A DNA stretch of 64,000 bases from Litoribrevibacter albus (GCF_030159995.1 NZ_BSNM01000014.1:1-64000), one strand, 5' to 3'. Shown: positions 44,679-54,232, counted from the first letter of the stretch. The notes: generated from the sequence alone by a model not told the origin. Translations and numbers: made by a program.

Positions 44679-46574
44679 ATGATATTTAAATCTAGGCTTT
44701 CTCAAGTATTAGTTTCTAAAACGTTCGTTTCTTCAACCAATAAATCTCCGGCAATCGCATCGATGTTCGCTGCGGCTATGTTGATGCATCCAAACGTCCA
44801 TGGTCAGTCGATAGAAAATTCTCAACCCAACACTATGGTCGTCACAGCTAACCGTACAGCCGTGTCTGTCGATGAGACGTTGTCGTCCGTTACTATCATC
44901 ACACGAGAAGATATTGAACGTTCTCAAGCGCGTTCTACTGAAGAGCTGTTGCGTGATTTTGCCAATGTTACGATCAAAAACACTGGAGGACGTGGGAAGC
45001 AAAGTTCGTTGTTTCTTCGTGGCACTGCATCAACTCATACGTTGTTTTTGATTGATGGTGTAAAAGTAGGCTCTGCAAATAATGGTGCGACGGCATTTCA
45101 AAATATCCCTGTGGATCAGATTGAACGAATAGAGGTGGTGAAAGGGCCAAGATCCAGTCTCTATGGCTCAGAAGCTGCGGGCGGTGTGATCCAGATCTTT
45201 ACTCGTAAGCAAAGCCAATCCGGATTTAGCCCGTTTATTCGCGTGGGGGCAGGATCGGATGATACACAAGAGGTGGCATTAGGTTTTGGTGTTCGTAACG
45301 ATTCTGCTTCCCTGAATGCTACCTATAGTTATGAAGGCACCGATGGTATTGATGCTTACAAGCACTACGAAAGTGATGATGACGCGTTTGAAAATTCATC
45401 GTTAACGGTCAATTCAGACATTAAGCTGTCTGGTAAGACGAACCTGACATTCAATTATTTGCAGTCTCATACTCAAAATGAATTTGATGATTCATTTGGT
45501 TTCTATCCGAATCAGCAAAATAAAGATACTTTACGTGTACTGGGATTTGGCTTGAACAACGACATGACTCAATGGTGGTCATCGAGCATTCAGCTTGGCC
45601 GTAGTTGGGAAAAGTCACATACCTTTGCTAACTTCAAAAGGCTGTCGTCCTTCGAAACTAGACGGGATTCATTTTCCTGGATCAATGAATTTACGCCATC
45701 GGATGACGTGAGTGTTGTTGTGGGGTACGACTTCCAGGATGATCACTCAGACACCACCTCGAACTTTATTCAAAATGAGCGCAATAATCATGGTGTATTT
45801 ACTCAAGTACAAATGCATGTTTCAGGGCATGATTTGGAGCTGAACCATAGATATGATGATAACGAGCAGTTTGGGTCTGAGCACACAGGTTCATTAGGCT
45901 GGGGCTACAGCTTCGAAAACGAGACTCGATTAAAGGCGTCTTATGGCACGGCTTTTGTCGCTCCGTCATTTAATTATCTATACCATCCAGGCTTTGGTTT
46001 CTGCTGTTCAGGAAACCCAGACTTAAAGCCCGAGAAATCGGATACGCTCGAACTGGGCATCAATGGCGTTTTAGAATCGGTTAACTGGTCGATCACCTGG
46101 TTCCGCACTCGCATTCAGGATTTGATCGTCTCCGAAGAGCCTTTCTATATTCCTGAGAACGTGAATCAGGCGAGAATTCAGGGGATGGAGTTTTCTGCCA
46201 ATACGCGTTTTTTTGATTGGGTTATTCGCGGTGATTTATCTTTGCTAAGCGCAAAGAGTCGCAACGGCGTATATAAGGGGAATCGATTAATTAACCGTCC
46301 GACGCAAACTTTGTCGATTATGATGGATCGTGATTTTGGCCGTTTCTCTGCCGGTGCTTCTTTTGTAGCTGAAAATGAATCCTATGTGGATCAGGCAAAT
46401 ACGGTTGAGTTACCCGGCTATGCTACCGTCGATCTTCGTGTTGGCTACGAGGTGATTGATGGATTGAAGTGGCAGGCCAAGATCGAAAACCTCTTTGAAA
46501 AGGAGTATGAGGTGAGCCGTGGCTACAATCAGCCAGAGCTAACCTATCTGGTTTCAGTGACTTATCAGCCATAG
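44679..46574 (+). CDS. btuB: TonB-dependent vitamin B12 receptor, BtuB-type
   Basis: A 631-residue outer-membrane receptor if started at the ATG at 44679; earlier in-frame starts at 44604 or 44634 (GTG) are possible. The signal peptide ends near HPNVHG. The TonB-box region MVVTANR is followed by the plug domain (VTIITREDIERSQARS to IFTRK) and a beta-barrel to the C-terminus, ending NQPELTYLVSVTYQP. A cobalamin riboswitch directly upstream supports B12 as the substrate. The receptor imports B12 with TonB and an ABC system that is not in this window. It would supply the B12-dependent IcmF at 30.2 kb. Confidence 0.85.
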   Translation: MIFKSRLSQVLVSKTFVSSTNKSPAIASMFAAAMLMHPNVHGQSIENSQPNTMVVTANRTAVSVDETLSSVTIITREDIERSQARSTEELLRDFANVTIKNTGGRGKQSSLFLRGTASTHTLFLIDGVKVGSANNGATAFQNIPVDQIERIEVVKGPRSSLYGSEAAGGVIQIFTRKQSQSGFSPFIRVGAGSDDTQEVALGFGVRNDSASLNATYSYEGTDGIDAYKHYESDDDAFENSSLTVNSDIKLSGKTNLTFNYLQSHTQNEFDDSFGFYPNQQNKDTLRVLGFGLNNDMTQWWSSSIQLGRSWEKSHTFANFKRLSSFETRRDSFSWINEFTPSDDVSVVVGYDFQDDHSDTTSNFIQNERNNHGVFTQVQMHVSGHDLELNHRYDDNEQFGSEHTGSLGWGYSFENETRLKASYGTAFVAPSFNYLYHPGFGFCCSGNPDLKPEKSDTLELGINGVLESVNWSITWFRTRIQDLIVSEEPFYIPENVNQARIQGMEFSANTRFFDWVIRGDLSLLSAKSRNGVYKGNRLINRPTQTLSIMMDRDFGRFSAGASFVAENESYVDQANTVELPGYATVDLRVGYEVIDGLKWQAKIENLFEKEYEVSRGYNQPELTYLVSVTYQP

Positions 46575-46612
46575 TGGTATCGACTTTTCATTCTTTGATC
46601 GATCTCACCAAC

Positions 46613-46645
46613 AAAAGCCGCTCGTAACAGAGCGGCTTTTTAGTT
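46613..46645 (+). terminator. Rho-independent terminator of the B12 receptor gene
   Basis: A perfect 11-bp stem AAAAGCCGCTC/GAGCGGCTTTT with loop GTAACA is followed by a T-rich tail. Confidence 0.9.
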
Positions 46646-46718
46646 TTTATCATCTAATCGATTCTCTATAATGCGACACTTCTTTTCCCGTTCTTTTGTC
46701 AGTTGATAAGGATCTTGT

Positions 46719-46973
46719 ATGAATCTCATGACTATTGCCCTAGGTGCAGTGTGTTGGTTAATCGCTCTGGTGTTTGGGTATCGTAGCGTTAAATACAAAG
46801 AGACGGACGGACGTCTTAAAGTTATGAGAGCCACATTAGGCGAAAAGCGCGGCGTGTTGTTCTTTCGTTTTACCTATGTAGCTATGCCGCTTTTCATTGG
46901 CTCGATCATCATTGCAGCCGGTTTTCAGGGGTTGACCATCGTTGAGTTTTTCATGGGATCACAACAATCATAG
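46719..46973 (+). CDS. Small membrane protein of unknown function
   Basis: An 84-residue protein with two hydrophobic helices (about 4-21 and 49-75) separated by a positively charged loop, so both ends probably face the same side. No family was recognised. It is a single gene with a 70-base gap to the next, preceded by an A/T-rich leader, and the codon pattern looks normal. Function unknown. Confidence 0.55.
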   Translation: MNLMTIALGAVCWLIALVFGYRSVKYKETDGRLKVMRATLGEKRGVLFFRFTYVAMPLFIGSIIIAAGFQGLTIVEFFMGSQQS

Positions 46974-47042
46974 AGTAGATTAGCTGTCTTACTGACACTG
47001 TCTTAATGACGCCGTCTAAATGCCAGATAAGGGTGATGCAGG

Positions 47043-47750
47043 ATGCTAAATACACTTTCGACCTTACTTCTCTTACCTATTCTATTACCTCAAGGGATCT
47101 ACGTTCGTCTCACTACTCCAAAGCTTCCGGAAGCAAAAGGGGAGCGATCAGGTGTGTTGGGGCAGGGCAACCCATTGAGTGTTCTGATTTTGGGGGATTC
47201 TGCCGCAGCCGGTGTCGGGGTTGATTGTCAGTCTCAGGCTTTGTCAGGGCAGCTAATTGAGCGCTTAAAAGCTCATTATCAGATTGAATGGCGATTAGAA
47301 GCCAAGACGGGTGATAAAACGTTAGACGTTATAGAACGATTAGAAACGCTTGATGCGTTTGAGGTCGATGTGGTGATTACCTCGATAGGGGTGAATGATG
47401 TCACCAGCAGTGTTTCACCTAATGATTGGTATCACCAGCAACAGCGAATGATCGATCTTTTAAAGGATAAGTTTTCAGTCGGTTCTGTGTTGATGACGCC
47501 TGTCCCACCCATGCATATGTTTCCGGCATTACCACAGCCGTTAAGGTGGTGTTTGGGGTTGAGAGCAAGAGAATTGAATGCTCATTTGAAGAAGCTCATT
47601 CATGCGAATGAGAACTGTAGCTTGATTGAACCCGGATTTGAGTTAGACCATTCACTGATGGCCAGTGATGGGTTTCATCCTGGTCCTAAACTCTATGAAC
47701 AATGGGCTGAAGCTTTAACGCAGCATATCTATCGTTTTCAGCCCAAGTAA
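47043..47750 (+). CDS. SGNH/GDSL-family hydrolase
   Basis: A 235-residue esterase-like protein with the SGNH catalytic blocks in order: GDSAAAG with the nucleophile Ser (about residue 60), GVNDVTS (block III, about 115-121), and DGFHPG with Asp and His (about 213-218). The N-terminus has a hydrophobic stretch LLLPILLPQGIY, which is a possible signal anchor. SGNH enzymes cleave esters of lipids, carbohydrates or peptides. The substrate is unknown. It is on the plus strand, convergent with ppiC. Confidence 0.8.
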   Translation: MLNTLSTLLLLPILLPQGIYVRLTTPKLPEAKGERSGVLGQGNPLSVLILGDSAAAGVGVDCQSQALSGQLIERLKAHYQIEWRLEAKTGDKTLDVIERLETLDAFEVDVVITSIGVNDVTSSVSPNDWYHQQQRMIDLLKDKFSVGSVLMTPVPPMHMFPALPQPLRWCLGLRARELNAHLKKLIHANENCSLIEPGFELDHSLMASDGFHPGPKLYEQWAEALTQHIYRFQPK

Positions 47751-47754
47751 GTTT

Positions 47755-47774
47755 GTGGAGTTAACTCACTCCAC
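47755..47774. terminator. Weak stem-loop between convergent hydrolase and ppiC genes
   Basis: A perfect 7-bp stem GTGGAGT/ACTCCAC with a six-base loop lies just past both stops. No strong T run follows on either strand. Confidence 0.4.
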
Positions 47775-47790
47775 GTAACGAGTTGATGTG

Positions 47791-48066
47791 CTAATTACGG
47801 TAAAGCGTTTGAATTAAGTGAAAGCCAAATTGGGTTTTTACAGGCCCATGAATTTCCAGGATGGGTTTCTTGAACACCACTTGGTCAAAGGCTTTAACCA
47901 TTTGACCAGGGCGGAATTCGCCTAGATCACCACCTTTTTTTCCTGATGGACATTGCGAGTATTTTTTCGCGAGCTTGGCGAAATCCTCACCTTGTTGGAT
48001 ACGTTTTTTGAGCTTTTCTGCTTCCGCAGCGGTCTTCACTAGAATATGTCTTGCACAGGCGATCAT
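47791..48066 (-). CDS. ppiC: Peptidyl-prolyl cis-trans isomerase C (parvulin)
   Basis: A 91-residue single-domain parvulin. It matches PpiC over the whole length: [12 protein letters not shown] at the start, [24 protein letters not shown] in parvulin order, and [14 protein letters not shown] at the end. It speeds proline isomerisation in the cytosol. The single gene points away from regB and converges on the SGNH hydrolase gene. Confidence 0.93.
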   Translation of the reverse strand: MIACARHILVKTAAEAEKLKKRIQQGEDFAKLAKKYSQCPSGKKGGDLGEFRPGQMVKAFDQVVFKKPILEIHGPVKTQFGFHLIQTLYRN

Positions 48067-48210
48067 TGATTTATCTCAACTATTGTTCACTTGGTAAGTA
48101 TACCTGATCTTGGATGAGGCTAGTAACCATCTGGTCTCAATACATTTTTCCTGTTTGATGCGACAATTTGTCGCAGTGACATCATTTTAGCTTAGGGGAT
48201 AATGCAGTCC

Positions 48211-49566
48211 ATGAACTCAAATCTAGAAAACATCACACAAAACAAGAATCTACGGTTGCTGTTCCTGCTCAGGAACGTCGCGATTGTCGGTCAGCTTTTG
48301 TCGGTTTCGGTTGCCTATTGGGGATTCAGCCTCAAGCTGGCGGTGGAACCGATGTTGGTGGTGATTGGTTTGTTGGCGCTTGTGAATGTTTTTACTGCCT
48401 ATCGTTTGAAGCAAGGCGCTAATCGCTTGGAACTTGGACGACAGGAAGTGTTTATTCAGCTTCTGATTGATGTTCTCGCCTTGTCTGTTTTGATTTACTT
48501 CAGTGGCGGTATTTCAAACCCCTTCATTGGATTTTTTATTCTTCAGGTAGTGATCGCTGCCATCTTGTTGGAACCCATTTATACCTGGTTGATCGTAGCA
48601 ATTACCGGCTGTGCTTATCTGATTCTTTCATACGTGAGCTATGACGTTGCTGGCTTGACTCATTCAATGGCTTCGATGCCATCAGTGTCTTCCATTGCAG
48701 GGCATGCCGGACATGCAGGCCATGTTGGGCATCAGGTCAATGATTCTTCGTTTAATCTGCATCTTCACGGAATGTTTTTGGGTTATGTCATTGTTGCTGT
48801 GTTGGTCGCATTTTTTGTGGTTCGAATGGCGAATAACTTGAGAGAACGGGATCAGGAAATTTATAGAATTCAGCAGCAAGCTTATTCTGAAACTGAAATC
48901 ATGAAGTTGGGTATGTTGGCCGCAGGTGCCGCACACGAATTGGGCACGCCGTTGAATGCCATTCAGTTAGCCACTGACGAGCTCAAGGCCAGTTTAGACG
49001 GTAATGATGAGGTTCAGCCTACTTTGAATCTGTTAGCTCGTCAGGTGAGCAGATGCTGTCAATCAGTGAATGATTTGATGACGGTAGTTCGCCAGCCTCG
49101 TGCCATGAATGCGTCTGAAGTTGAAATCAATCAATTCCTGCTTTCGCTTTCCGAGAATTGGAATCACTTGAACCCCACAAAGCAGTTAGAGTGTCATTTG
49201 GACGCTACTCAAGGGTTGAAAGTGGTGGCGGACAAACTTTTATCTCAATCCATAATTAACTTATTGGACAATGCCGCCCGGGTGTCTGATGAGGCAATTC
49301 AGCTGATCAGTCGAATTGATCAGAATACAATTGAAATTATTGTTCAGGATTCTGGCCCGGGTATGCCTGAAGAGGTACAGAGAAAGCTCAAAAACCACAT
49401 GCCGATTACGGACGGTCAAGGCAAGGTTCGTCTTGGACTGTTCCTGGTGAATACCTTGGTTCAACGTATTGGCGGTGCTTTAAGCTTCGACAAATCATCG
49501 TCAGGGAAGTCGCAAGTTATTCTTTCGATTCCGGTAGTAGACAATTCAATGAATGGGGAGGGGTAG
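48211..49566 (+). CDS. regB: RegB/PrrB-type redox sensor histidine kinase with a histidine-rich loop
   Basis: A roughly 450-residue membrane kinase. AGGGGA sits 12 bases before the ATG at 48211; an ATG at 48202 is also possible. Numbering here uses the longer form. The N-terminal half has about six hydrophobic segments and includes the quinone-binding motif GGISNPF (102-108) that defines RegB/PrrB/ActS. A loop at 164-189 is unusually rich in histidine (168, 171, 174, 177, 187, 189), with a GHAGHAGHVGHQ pattern. The phosphoacceptor is His 245 in AHELGTPLNA. RegB responds to the redox state of the quinone pool. The cognate regA starts three bases after its stop. The His-rich loop suggests metal binding, which is not a standard RegB feature. 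Confidence 0.88.
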   Translation: MNSNLENITQNKNLRLLFLLRNVAIVGQLLSVSVAYWGFSLKLAVEPMLVVIGLLALVNVFTAYRLKQGANRLELGRQEVFIQLLIDVLALSVLIYFSGGISNPFIGFFILQVVIAAILLEPIYTWLIVAITGCAYLILSYVSYDVAGLTHSMASMPSVSSIAGHAGHAGHVGHQVNDSSFNLHLHGMFLGYVIVAVLVAFFVVRMANNLRERDQEIYRIQQQAYSETEIMKLGMLAAGAAHELGTPLNAIQLATDELKASLDGNDEVQPTLNLLARQVSRCCQSVNDLMTVVRQPRAMNASEVEINQFLLSLSENWNHLNPTKQLECHLDATQGLKVVADKLLSQSIINLLDNAARVSDEAIQLISRIDQNTIEIIVQDSGPGMPEEVQRKLKNHMPITDGQGKVRLGLFLVNTLVQRIGGALSFDKSSSGKSQVILSIPVVDNSMNGEG

Positions 49567-49569
49567 CGC

Positions 49570-50160
49570 GTGTCTGATCAGCCAATAACTGACATATCTG
49601 CAGCAGATGAATCGGTATCTGATGAACAGGATCAACCCAATGTCTTGATTGTGGATGATGATTTGGATTTTTCCGAAATCTTGGCCCTGTCTTTCAAGCG
49701 TAAAGGTTATCGATACAAAATTGCCCATGATGTGAGTGAAGCCCAGGCATTGATCGATCAGGAGCAATTTGATTACGCCACGCTTGATTTAAGAATGCCG
49801 GGTCCGTCTGGCTTGACACTCATTGAATCCTTTGTTGAGAAAAGCCCTGGTGTTCGCATTGTCGTATTAACTGGGTATGCCGGTATTAACACTGCAGTGG
49901 ATGCCATCAAATTAGGGGCCGTTCATTATTTGGCGAAGCCAGCTTCTATCGACGAAATCATTACGGCCATGACCACTTACCAGGCAAATCCTGATCAGCC
50001 AATTGCCGAAAAGCCAAATACGATTGGTATGTTGGAATGGGAGCGTATTCAACAGGCTCTCACGGACAACGATTTCAATATCTCTGCAACGGCGCGCCAG
50101 TTAGGCATGCACCGCCGAACGTTGCAAAGGAAATTGCAGAAGAAGCACTACCGGGAATAA
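49570..50160 (+). CDS. regA: RegA/PrrA-type response regulator
   Basis: A 196-residue regulator started by a GTG with GGAGGGG upstream. The receiver domain has the phospho-Asp in ATLDLRMPGPSG (Asp 73) and a KPAS loop. The C-terminus carries a Fis-type helix-turn-helix, NISATARQLGMHRRTLQRKL. This small two-domain form without an ATPase domain is typical of RegA/PrrA/ActR, global controllers of respiration and nitrogen metabolism. It is in one operon with the RegB-type kinase. A terminator follows before the copper receptor gene. Confidence 0.93.
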   Translation: MSDQPITDISAADESVSDEQDQPNVLIVDDDLDFSEILALSFKRKGYRYKIAHDVSEAQALIDQEQFDYATLDLRMPGPSGLTLIESFVEKSPGVRIVVLTGYAGINTAVDAIKLGAVHYLAKPASIDEIITAMTTYQANPDQPIAEKPNTIGMLEWERIQQALTDNDFNISATARQLGMHRRTLQRKLQKKHYRE

Positions 50161-50262
50161 CCCTAATCCGGACGTAAACCGGACAACCAAATTCAGATAA
50201 CAGCGTTTATTTGCCAGTGGGATAAAACCATTGGTAGGGGCTTCTTTGTGCCTAAAAAATGT

Positions 50263-50288
50263 GCCCGAGAAAGTGGCTCGGGCGCTTT
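50263..50288 (+). terminator. Stem-loop terminator of the regBA operon
   Basis: GCCCGAG/CTCGGGC forms a 7-bp stem with a seven-base loop, followed by GCTTTAAG, about 100 bases past the stop of regA. Confidence 0.6.
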
Positions 50289-50361
50289 AAGAATAAAGAA
50301 GACCTTAATAACTGATTGAAAACAAAAGAATTTAATAAAATTACATTAATGGGGAAGCAGT

Positions 50362-52506
50362 ATGACCAATAACACATCCTTTTTTGTCGCACCATATCTG
50401 GCTGCCGTTCCTTTGTTACTCAGTAGCGTTTTGGTTCAGGCAAATGAAGTGACAACTGAAGCAGTTGAGCGAAGTCAGCATACCAAAACTATTCAGGTGA
50501 TCGGCACCGCTGAGCAAACAGGCGTAGATACACAGCTTACGCCGGAATCATCAGCCATCACGCATCCCATCAAAGATTCAGGTGAATTACTCCGTTCGGT
50601 CAATGGTGTGACGGCGTTGCGTCGTGCAGGTCACGGTTTTGAGCCTATTATTCGTGGTCAGCAACAAGGCCAGTTAAATATTCTGTCCGATGGTGGACAG
50701 ATCATTAGTGCTTGCCCAAGCCGAATGGATCCGGCAACCAGTTACATCGGGATGGAGTCCTTCGATAGTGTGACGGTCATCAAGGGCAATCGTTCTGTGA
50801 TCTATGGCAGTGGTGGTTCTGGCGGTACCGTGATTTTTGAACGTCAACGTCCGATTTTTGATGACAAACCATATCAGGGAAAAATTACTTTAGGCCATAC
50901 GGATAACTCCGAAGCAACCAGTGGCTCCATCGATGTTTCGACGGGTGGCACCATTCATGGTAACCAAACAGGCTTTATTCGTGCGTACGCCGAAAAGACT
51001 GAGACAGGCAATTATGATGATGGTAATGGCGATACGGTTTCTTCGTCCTACAAATCATTAACCCAAGGTATTCTGCTTGGGGGGGATATTACCGAGTCAG
51101 ATTATATTCAACTTGGCCTTGAACAAAGTCGTCAGGAAGACGTGTATTACTCTGGAAATGGCATGGATTCGCCTTATGCCGATGCAGACCATATTCGGGC
51201 TAAATGGGTACATGACGCGTCGCTAGGGTTTGTTGATGATTTTGAGTTGAGCGTTTATCGCAGTGACGTTAACCACTTGATGGATAACTACACCGTGCGT
51301 GATCGTCGACCTGTGATGGGAATGCCTCCTATGCCCATGGGCATGGCGGCACCGTCAAGTACGGATAGCTGGGGCGGACGTTTCTTAGCAAACACCTACC
51401 TTGATTCTGCAGATATTCGATATGGTGCGGATTATAAAGCCAGCAATCAGAAAGCCACCCGATACATGGACAACGACACGGACTATGGCAATGGATTCGC
51501 TATGTCTACGTCGATTTTGTGGCCAGACGCACAGCTTCGAAACACAGGGGTGTTTGGCGAGGTGGATTACTTCCTCTCTGATGTAAACACCTTACGTGTG
51601 GGTGTACGTTTCGATCACTGGACAGCAGAAGCGAAGGGGGCCGATGATAGTTACAACATGATGCCGCCAAGAACGCCGAATGGTTTGTATGAAGATTACT
51701 ACGGATACGATGCAGACAAGCGTTCTGAAAATGAAATCAGTTTGGTTATTGGCTGGGATCGAAAACTCTCAGACACCATGACTTTGGATGTGAACCTTAG
51801 TAGAACCGCGAGAGCGCCAGATGCCACCGAACTTTATATCGCCTCTGACAAAGAAATGATGGGAAATCAAAACGATTGGGTGGGTAATCCTGATCTCGAT
51901 TTTGAAATTCATCATCAGGTGGACATCAACCTAAGTCAGGCGACACGCAGCTACTCATGGTCGGCTACCGCGTTCTATGATCAGGTTGAGGATTATATTG
52001 AGCGGTATCAGGCGGGTACTGGTATGAATTCTATCTACAAATACCGCAATGTAGATGCTTTGCTTGCTGGTGTTGAATTGGAAGGCCAGTACAAATTTAC
52101 TGAGGAACTTTCGACTCGTGCCACCTTGGCGTATACCAGAGGTATGAACACTGAGGACAGCACTGACTTGTCTCAAATCGCTCCGTTGGAAGCGCATCTT
52201 TATGCCGATTATAAAACGGGCGCATGGGGCACTGGGTTTGAGTGGGTGGTAGCAGATGGACAGGATCATGTGAGCGACACCAGTGGCCTTGATGCAGGTG
52301 AGTCCACAGGCTTTGGCGTACTGCATTGGCAAGCACATTATAATGTGATGAATGATCTGACCTTAAAAGCGGGTGTAGAGAACGTATTTGATAAAGCATA
52401 CGCCTACCATGTAAACGCAGCGAGTGTTGATCCGTTCAGCTCGGATGCCGTTCGTGTGAACGAACCTGGCCGTCAATTCTGGGTGAAAGGAGAGTTCGTT
52501 TTCTAA
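50362..52506 (+). CDS. TonB-dependent copper receptor, OprC/NosA-type
   Basis: A 714-residue outer-membrane receptor. The signal peptide ends near VQANE. The plug domain contains the copper-receptor signature SACPSRMDPATSY; Cys 118 and Met 122 match the C-x-x-x-M metal site known from OprC. A Met-rich stretch (M319, 321, 324, 326, 328) sits in an extracellular-type loop and may collect copper. The barrel ends in VKGEFVF with the terminal aromatic signature. OprC/NosA receptors import copper, for example for nitrous oxide reductase and other cuproenzymes. It lies just downstream of the RegBA pair, whose kinase has a His-rich loop, suggesting a copper- and redox-linked module. Confidence 0.92.
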   Translation: MTNNTSFFVAPYLAAVPLLLSSVLVQANEVTTEAVERSQHTKTIQVIGTAEQTGVDTQLTPESSAITHPIKDSGELLRSVNGVTALRRAGHGFEPIIRGQQQGQLNILSDGGQIISACPSRMDPATSYIGMESFDSVTVIKGNRSVIYGSGGSGGTVIFERQRPIFDDKPYQGKITLGHTDNSEATSGSIDVSTGGTIHGNQTGFIRAYAEKTETGNYDDGNGDTVSSSYKSLTQGILLGGDITESDYIQLGLEQSRQEDVYYSGNGMDSPYADADHIRAKWVHDASLGFVDDFELSVYRSDVNHLMDNYTVRDRRPVMGMPPMPMGMAAPSSTDSWGGRFLANTYLDSADIRYGADYKASNQKATRYMDNDTDYGNGFAMSTSILWPDAQLRNTGVFGEVDYFLSDVNTLRVGVRFDHWTAEAKGADDSYNMMPPRTPNGLYEDYYGYDADKRSENEISLVIGWDRKLSDTMTLDVNLSRTARAPDATELYIASDKEMMGNQNDWVGNPDLDFEIHHQVDINLSQATRSYSWSATAFYDQVEDYIERYQAGTGMNSIYKYRNVDALLAGVELEGQYKFTEELSTRATLAYTRGMNTEDSTDLSQIAPLEAHLYADYKTGAWGTGFEWVVADGQDHVSDTSGLDAGESTGFGVLHWQAHYNVMNDLTLKAGVENVFDKAYAYHVNAASVDPFSSDAVRVNEPGRQFWVKGEFVF

Positions 52507-52522
52507 GTCAGTTCTTTATTTC

Positions 52523-52550
52523 GTGCACTCTTAATGAGTGTACTGTTTTT
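52523..52550 (+). terminator. Terminator of the copper receptor gene
   Basis: GTGCACTC/GAGTGTAC forms an 8-bp stem with one wobble and a five-base loop, followed by TGTTTTT. Confidence 0.75.
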
Positions 52551-52552
52551 GG

Positions 52553-52591
52553 GCGATGACCCTTCTGAATCAAGTGTTCATGGGTTATCGC
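52553..52591 (+). terminator. Second stem-loop after the copper receptor gene
   Basis: GCGATGACCC/GGGTTATCGC pair with one mismatch around a 19-base loop. It immediately follows the first terminator and may back it up. Confidence 0.4.
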
Positions 52592-52746
52592 TCAACTTTA
52601 GACGTTTTCTAATACTATTGAACTTTGTTCACAAATCGATTTCTAACACGGGCCGCAAAAATATGAGCAAATAGTATCATTATCCTATTAAGTTCTGCTT
52701 TAATGGGATGAATATCATTAAGGGAAGACACACGTAAGGATGTTCA

Positions 52747-54198
52747 ATGAACAACAAACGCTATCTCAGTATCGTCGATAACGGATTTCTCATTACTGAA
52801 ACGGAAGATAGTCCAAAACATATCGGAAGCTTATTAATTTATCGAAAGCCGGAAGGAGCAGATGAGAACTTTGTTCATGCTCTTTACCAAAAATGGCTGA
52901 CCGTCAAAGAAGCTTATCCTCCGTATAATCTTAAACTCAATATCACCAATCCATTAGCACCTTACTATCTAGAAGACCCCGATTTTGACCCGGTAGATCA
53001 TGTTGAATATTTAAAAATGCCGGAAGGTTCAAGCCGTGAAAAGCTCTATGCCAAGGTTTCTGAACTTCACGAAATCTTAACTGATCGTTCTCTGCCATTA
53101 TGGCGCTGTTATCTTATTGATGGGTTAAGCGATAATCGCTTTGCTGTCTATTTCAGAGGTCATCATTGCATGGTGGATGGCATTTCTGCCGGTAAAATAA
53201 TGATGGAGTTTCATGCAAAGGATGCAGAAACTCTGGATTTACCGCCATTCTGGGCAATGCCTGATAATCCTTATAACAAGAAGTCGTCACGTAAAAGACC
53301 GTCTATGATGGAACGCCTTAAAAACATGGCGACAAGCAACGTTAAGACGGCAGTGGGTATCTCTCGTATTTCGACGCAGTTGTGTCTTGAAGCGGCGGGT
53401 CTTACCAAGAACGCTATTTCATTGCCTTTTACATCGTCCAAGTCGGCGCTGACAGGCTCAATTACCTACAAACGTTCATTCTCTACGGCATCCTTGCCAA
53501 TGGATCGCGTAAGTAATCTACAGAAGATTTCCCGAAATACCCTTAATCATGTGGCGTTGACCTGTTTGGATGGCGCTATCCATCGTTATCTGGATCATAT
53601 TGGTCGTCCTCTGGATGAGCCGTTGACGATTACGATGCCTGTCTCGCTAAGGCGTGAAGATGCCAAAGTTGGCGGAAATCAGATTGGTTTGGTAGCTACC
53701 AAGTTGGCAGATCGGACGGATGACCCTGTTATCCGTTTGAGAGAGATTGGTGTATCGTTACAGAGTATTCGTCATCAGATTGATACGTCACCTGCCGCCA
53801 GTATCCAGGCGTACTCCTTATTAACCAATGGTTTCTCTCAATTGATGGAATCTGCCAAAGCCGCGCAATTTATTCCGGCGCTTTCGCATACCATCGTGTC
53901 TAACGTGCCAGGGCCAAAGCAAACCCTGTATATGGAAGGTGCAAAGCTAGAAGAGTGGTATCCCGTGAGTACGTTAGGACCTGGTCATCGTTTGAACGTT
54001 ACTATGTTCTCTTATGATGGTCAGCTGCACTTCGGTTTGATTGCGTCTAAAGATTACTTGCCGGATCTAAATGTATTAGGTGGCTATATCTATGAAGCGT
54101 TTGAAGAGCTCGAAGCTGTACTTCAATCGCCGGATATGGGCACTTCTTTGCTAGAAGCGAAGAGACAGCACCGATTATCGGGCGTTGAACAATCCTGA
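52747..54198 (+). CDS. Wax ester synthase/diacylglycerol acyltransferase (WS/DGAT)
   Basis: A 483-residue acyltransferase that makes wax esters or triacylglycerols from acyl-CoA and an alcohol or diacylglycerol. The catalytic motif HHxxxDG is seen as HHCMVDG (139-145), and the family segment NVPGPK is present in the C-terminal domain. Its length fits the family. Such enzymes store surplus carbon as neutral lipid, a trait of marine hydrocarbon degraders. The gene is single; the upstream 240 bases are AT-rich and hold only the terminators of the previous gene. A possible weak terminator ACTTACC/GGTAAGT lies at 54214-54233. Confidence 0.93.
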   Translation: MNNKRYLSIVDNGFLITETEDSPKHIGSLLIYRKPEGADENFVHALYQKWLTVKEAYPPYNLKLNITNPLAPYYLEDPDFDPVDHVEYLKMPEGSSREKLYAKVSELHEILTDRSLPLWRCYLIDGLSDNRFAVYFRGHHCMVDGISAGKIMMEFHAKDAETLDLPPFWAMPDNPYNKKSSRKRPSMMERLKNMATSNVKTAVGISRISTQLCLEAAGLTKNAISLPFTSSKSALTGSITYKRSFSTASLPMDRVSNLQKISRNTLNHVALTCLDGAIHRYLDHIGRPLDEPLTITMPVSLRREDAKVGGNQIGLVATKLADRTDDPVIRLREIGVSLQSIRHQIDTSPAASIQAYSLLTNGFSQLMESAKAAQFIPALSHTIVSNVPGPKQTLYMEGAKLEEWYPVSTLGPGHRLNVTMFSYDGQLHFGLIASKDYLPDLNVLGGYIYEAFEELEAVLQSPDMGTSLLEAKRQHRLSGVEQS

Positions 54199-54232
54199 TT
54201 ATCTTTCTTCTGAACTTACCTTGATTGGTAAG

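Noticed and set aside
52631-52746. AT-rich region upstream of the wax ester synthase as an origin or promoter island
   Set aside because: It has no repeated boxes or clear promoter motif beyond ordinary AT content.
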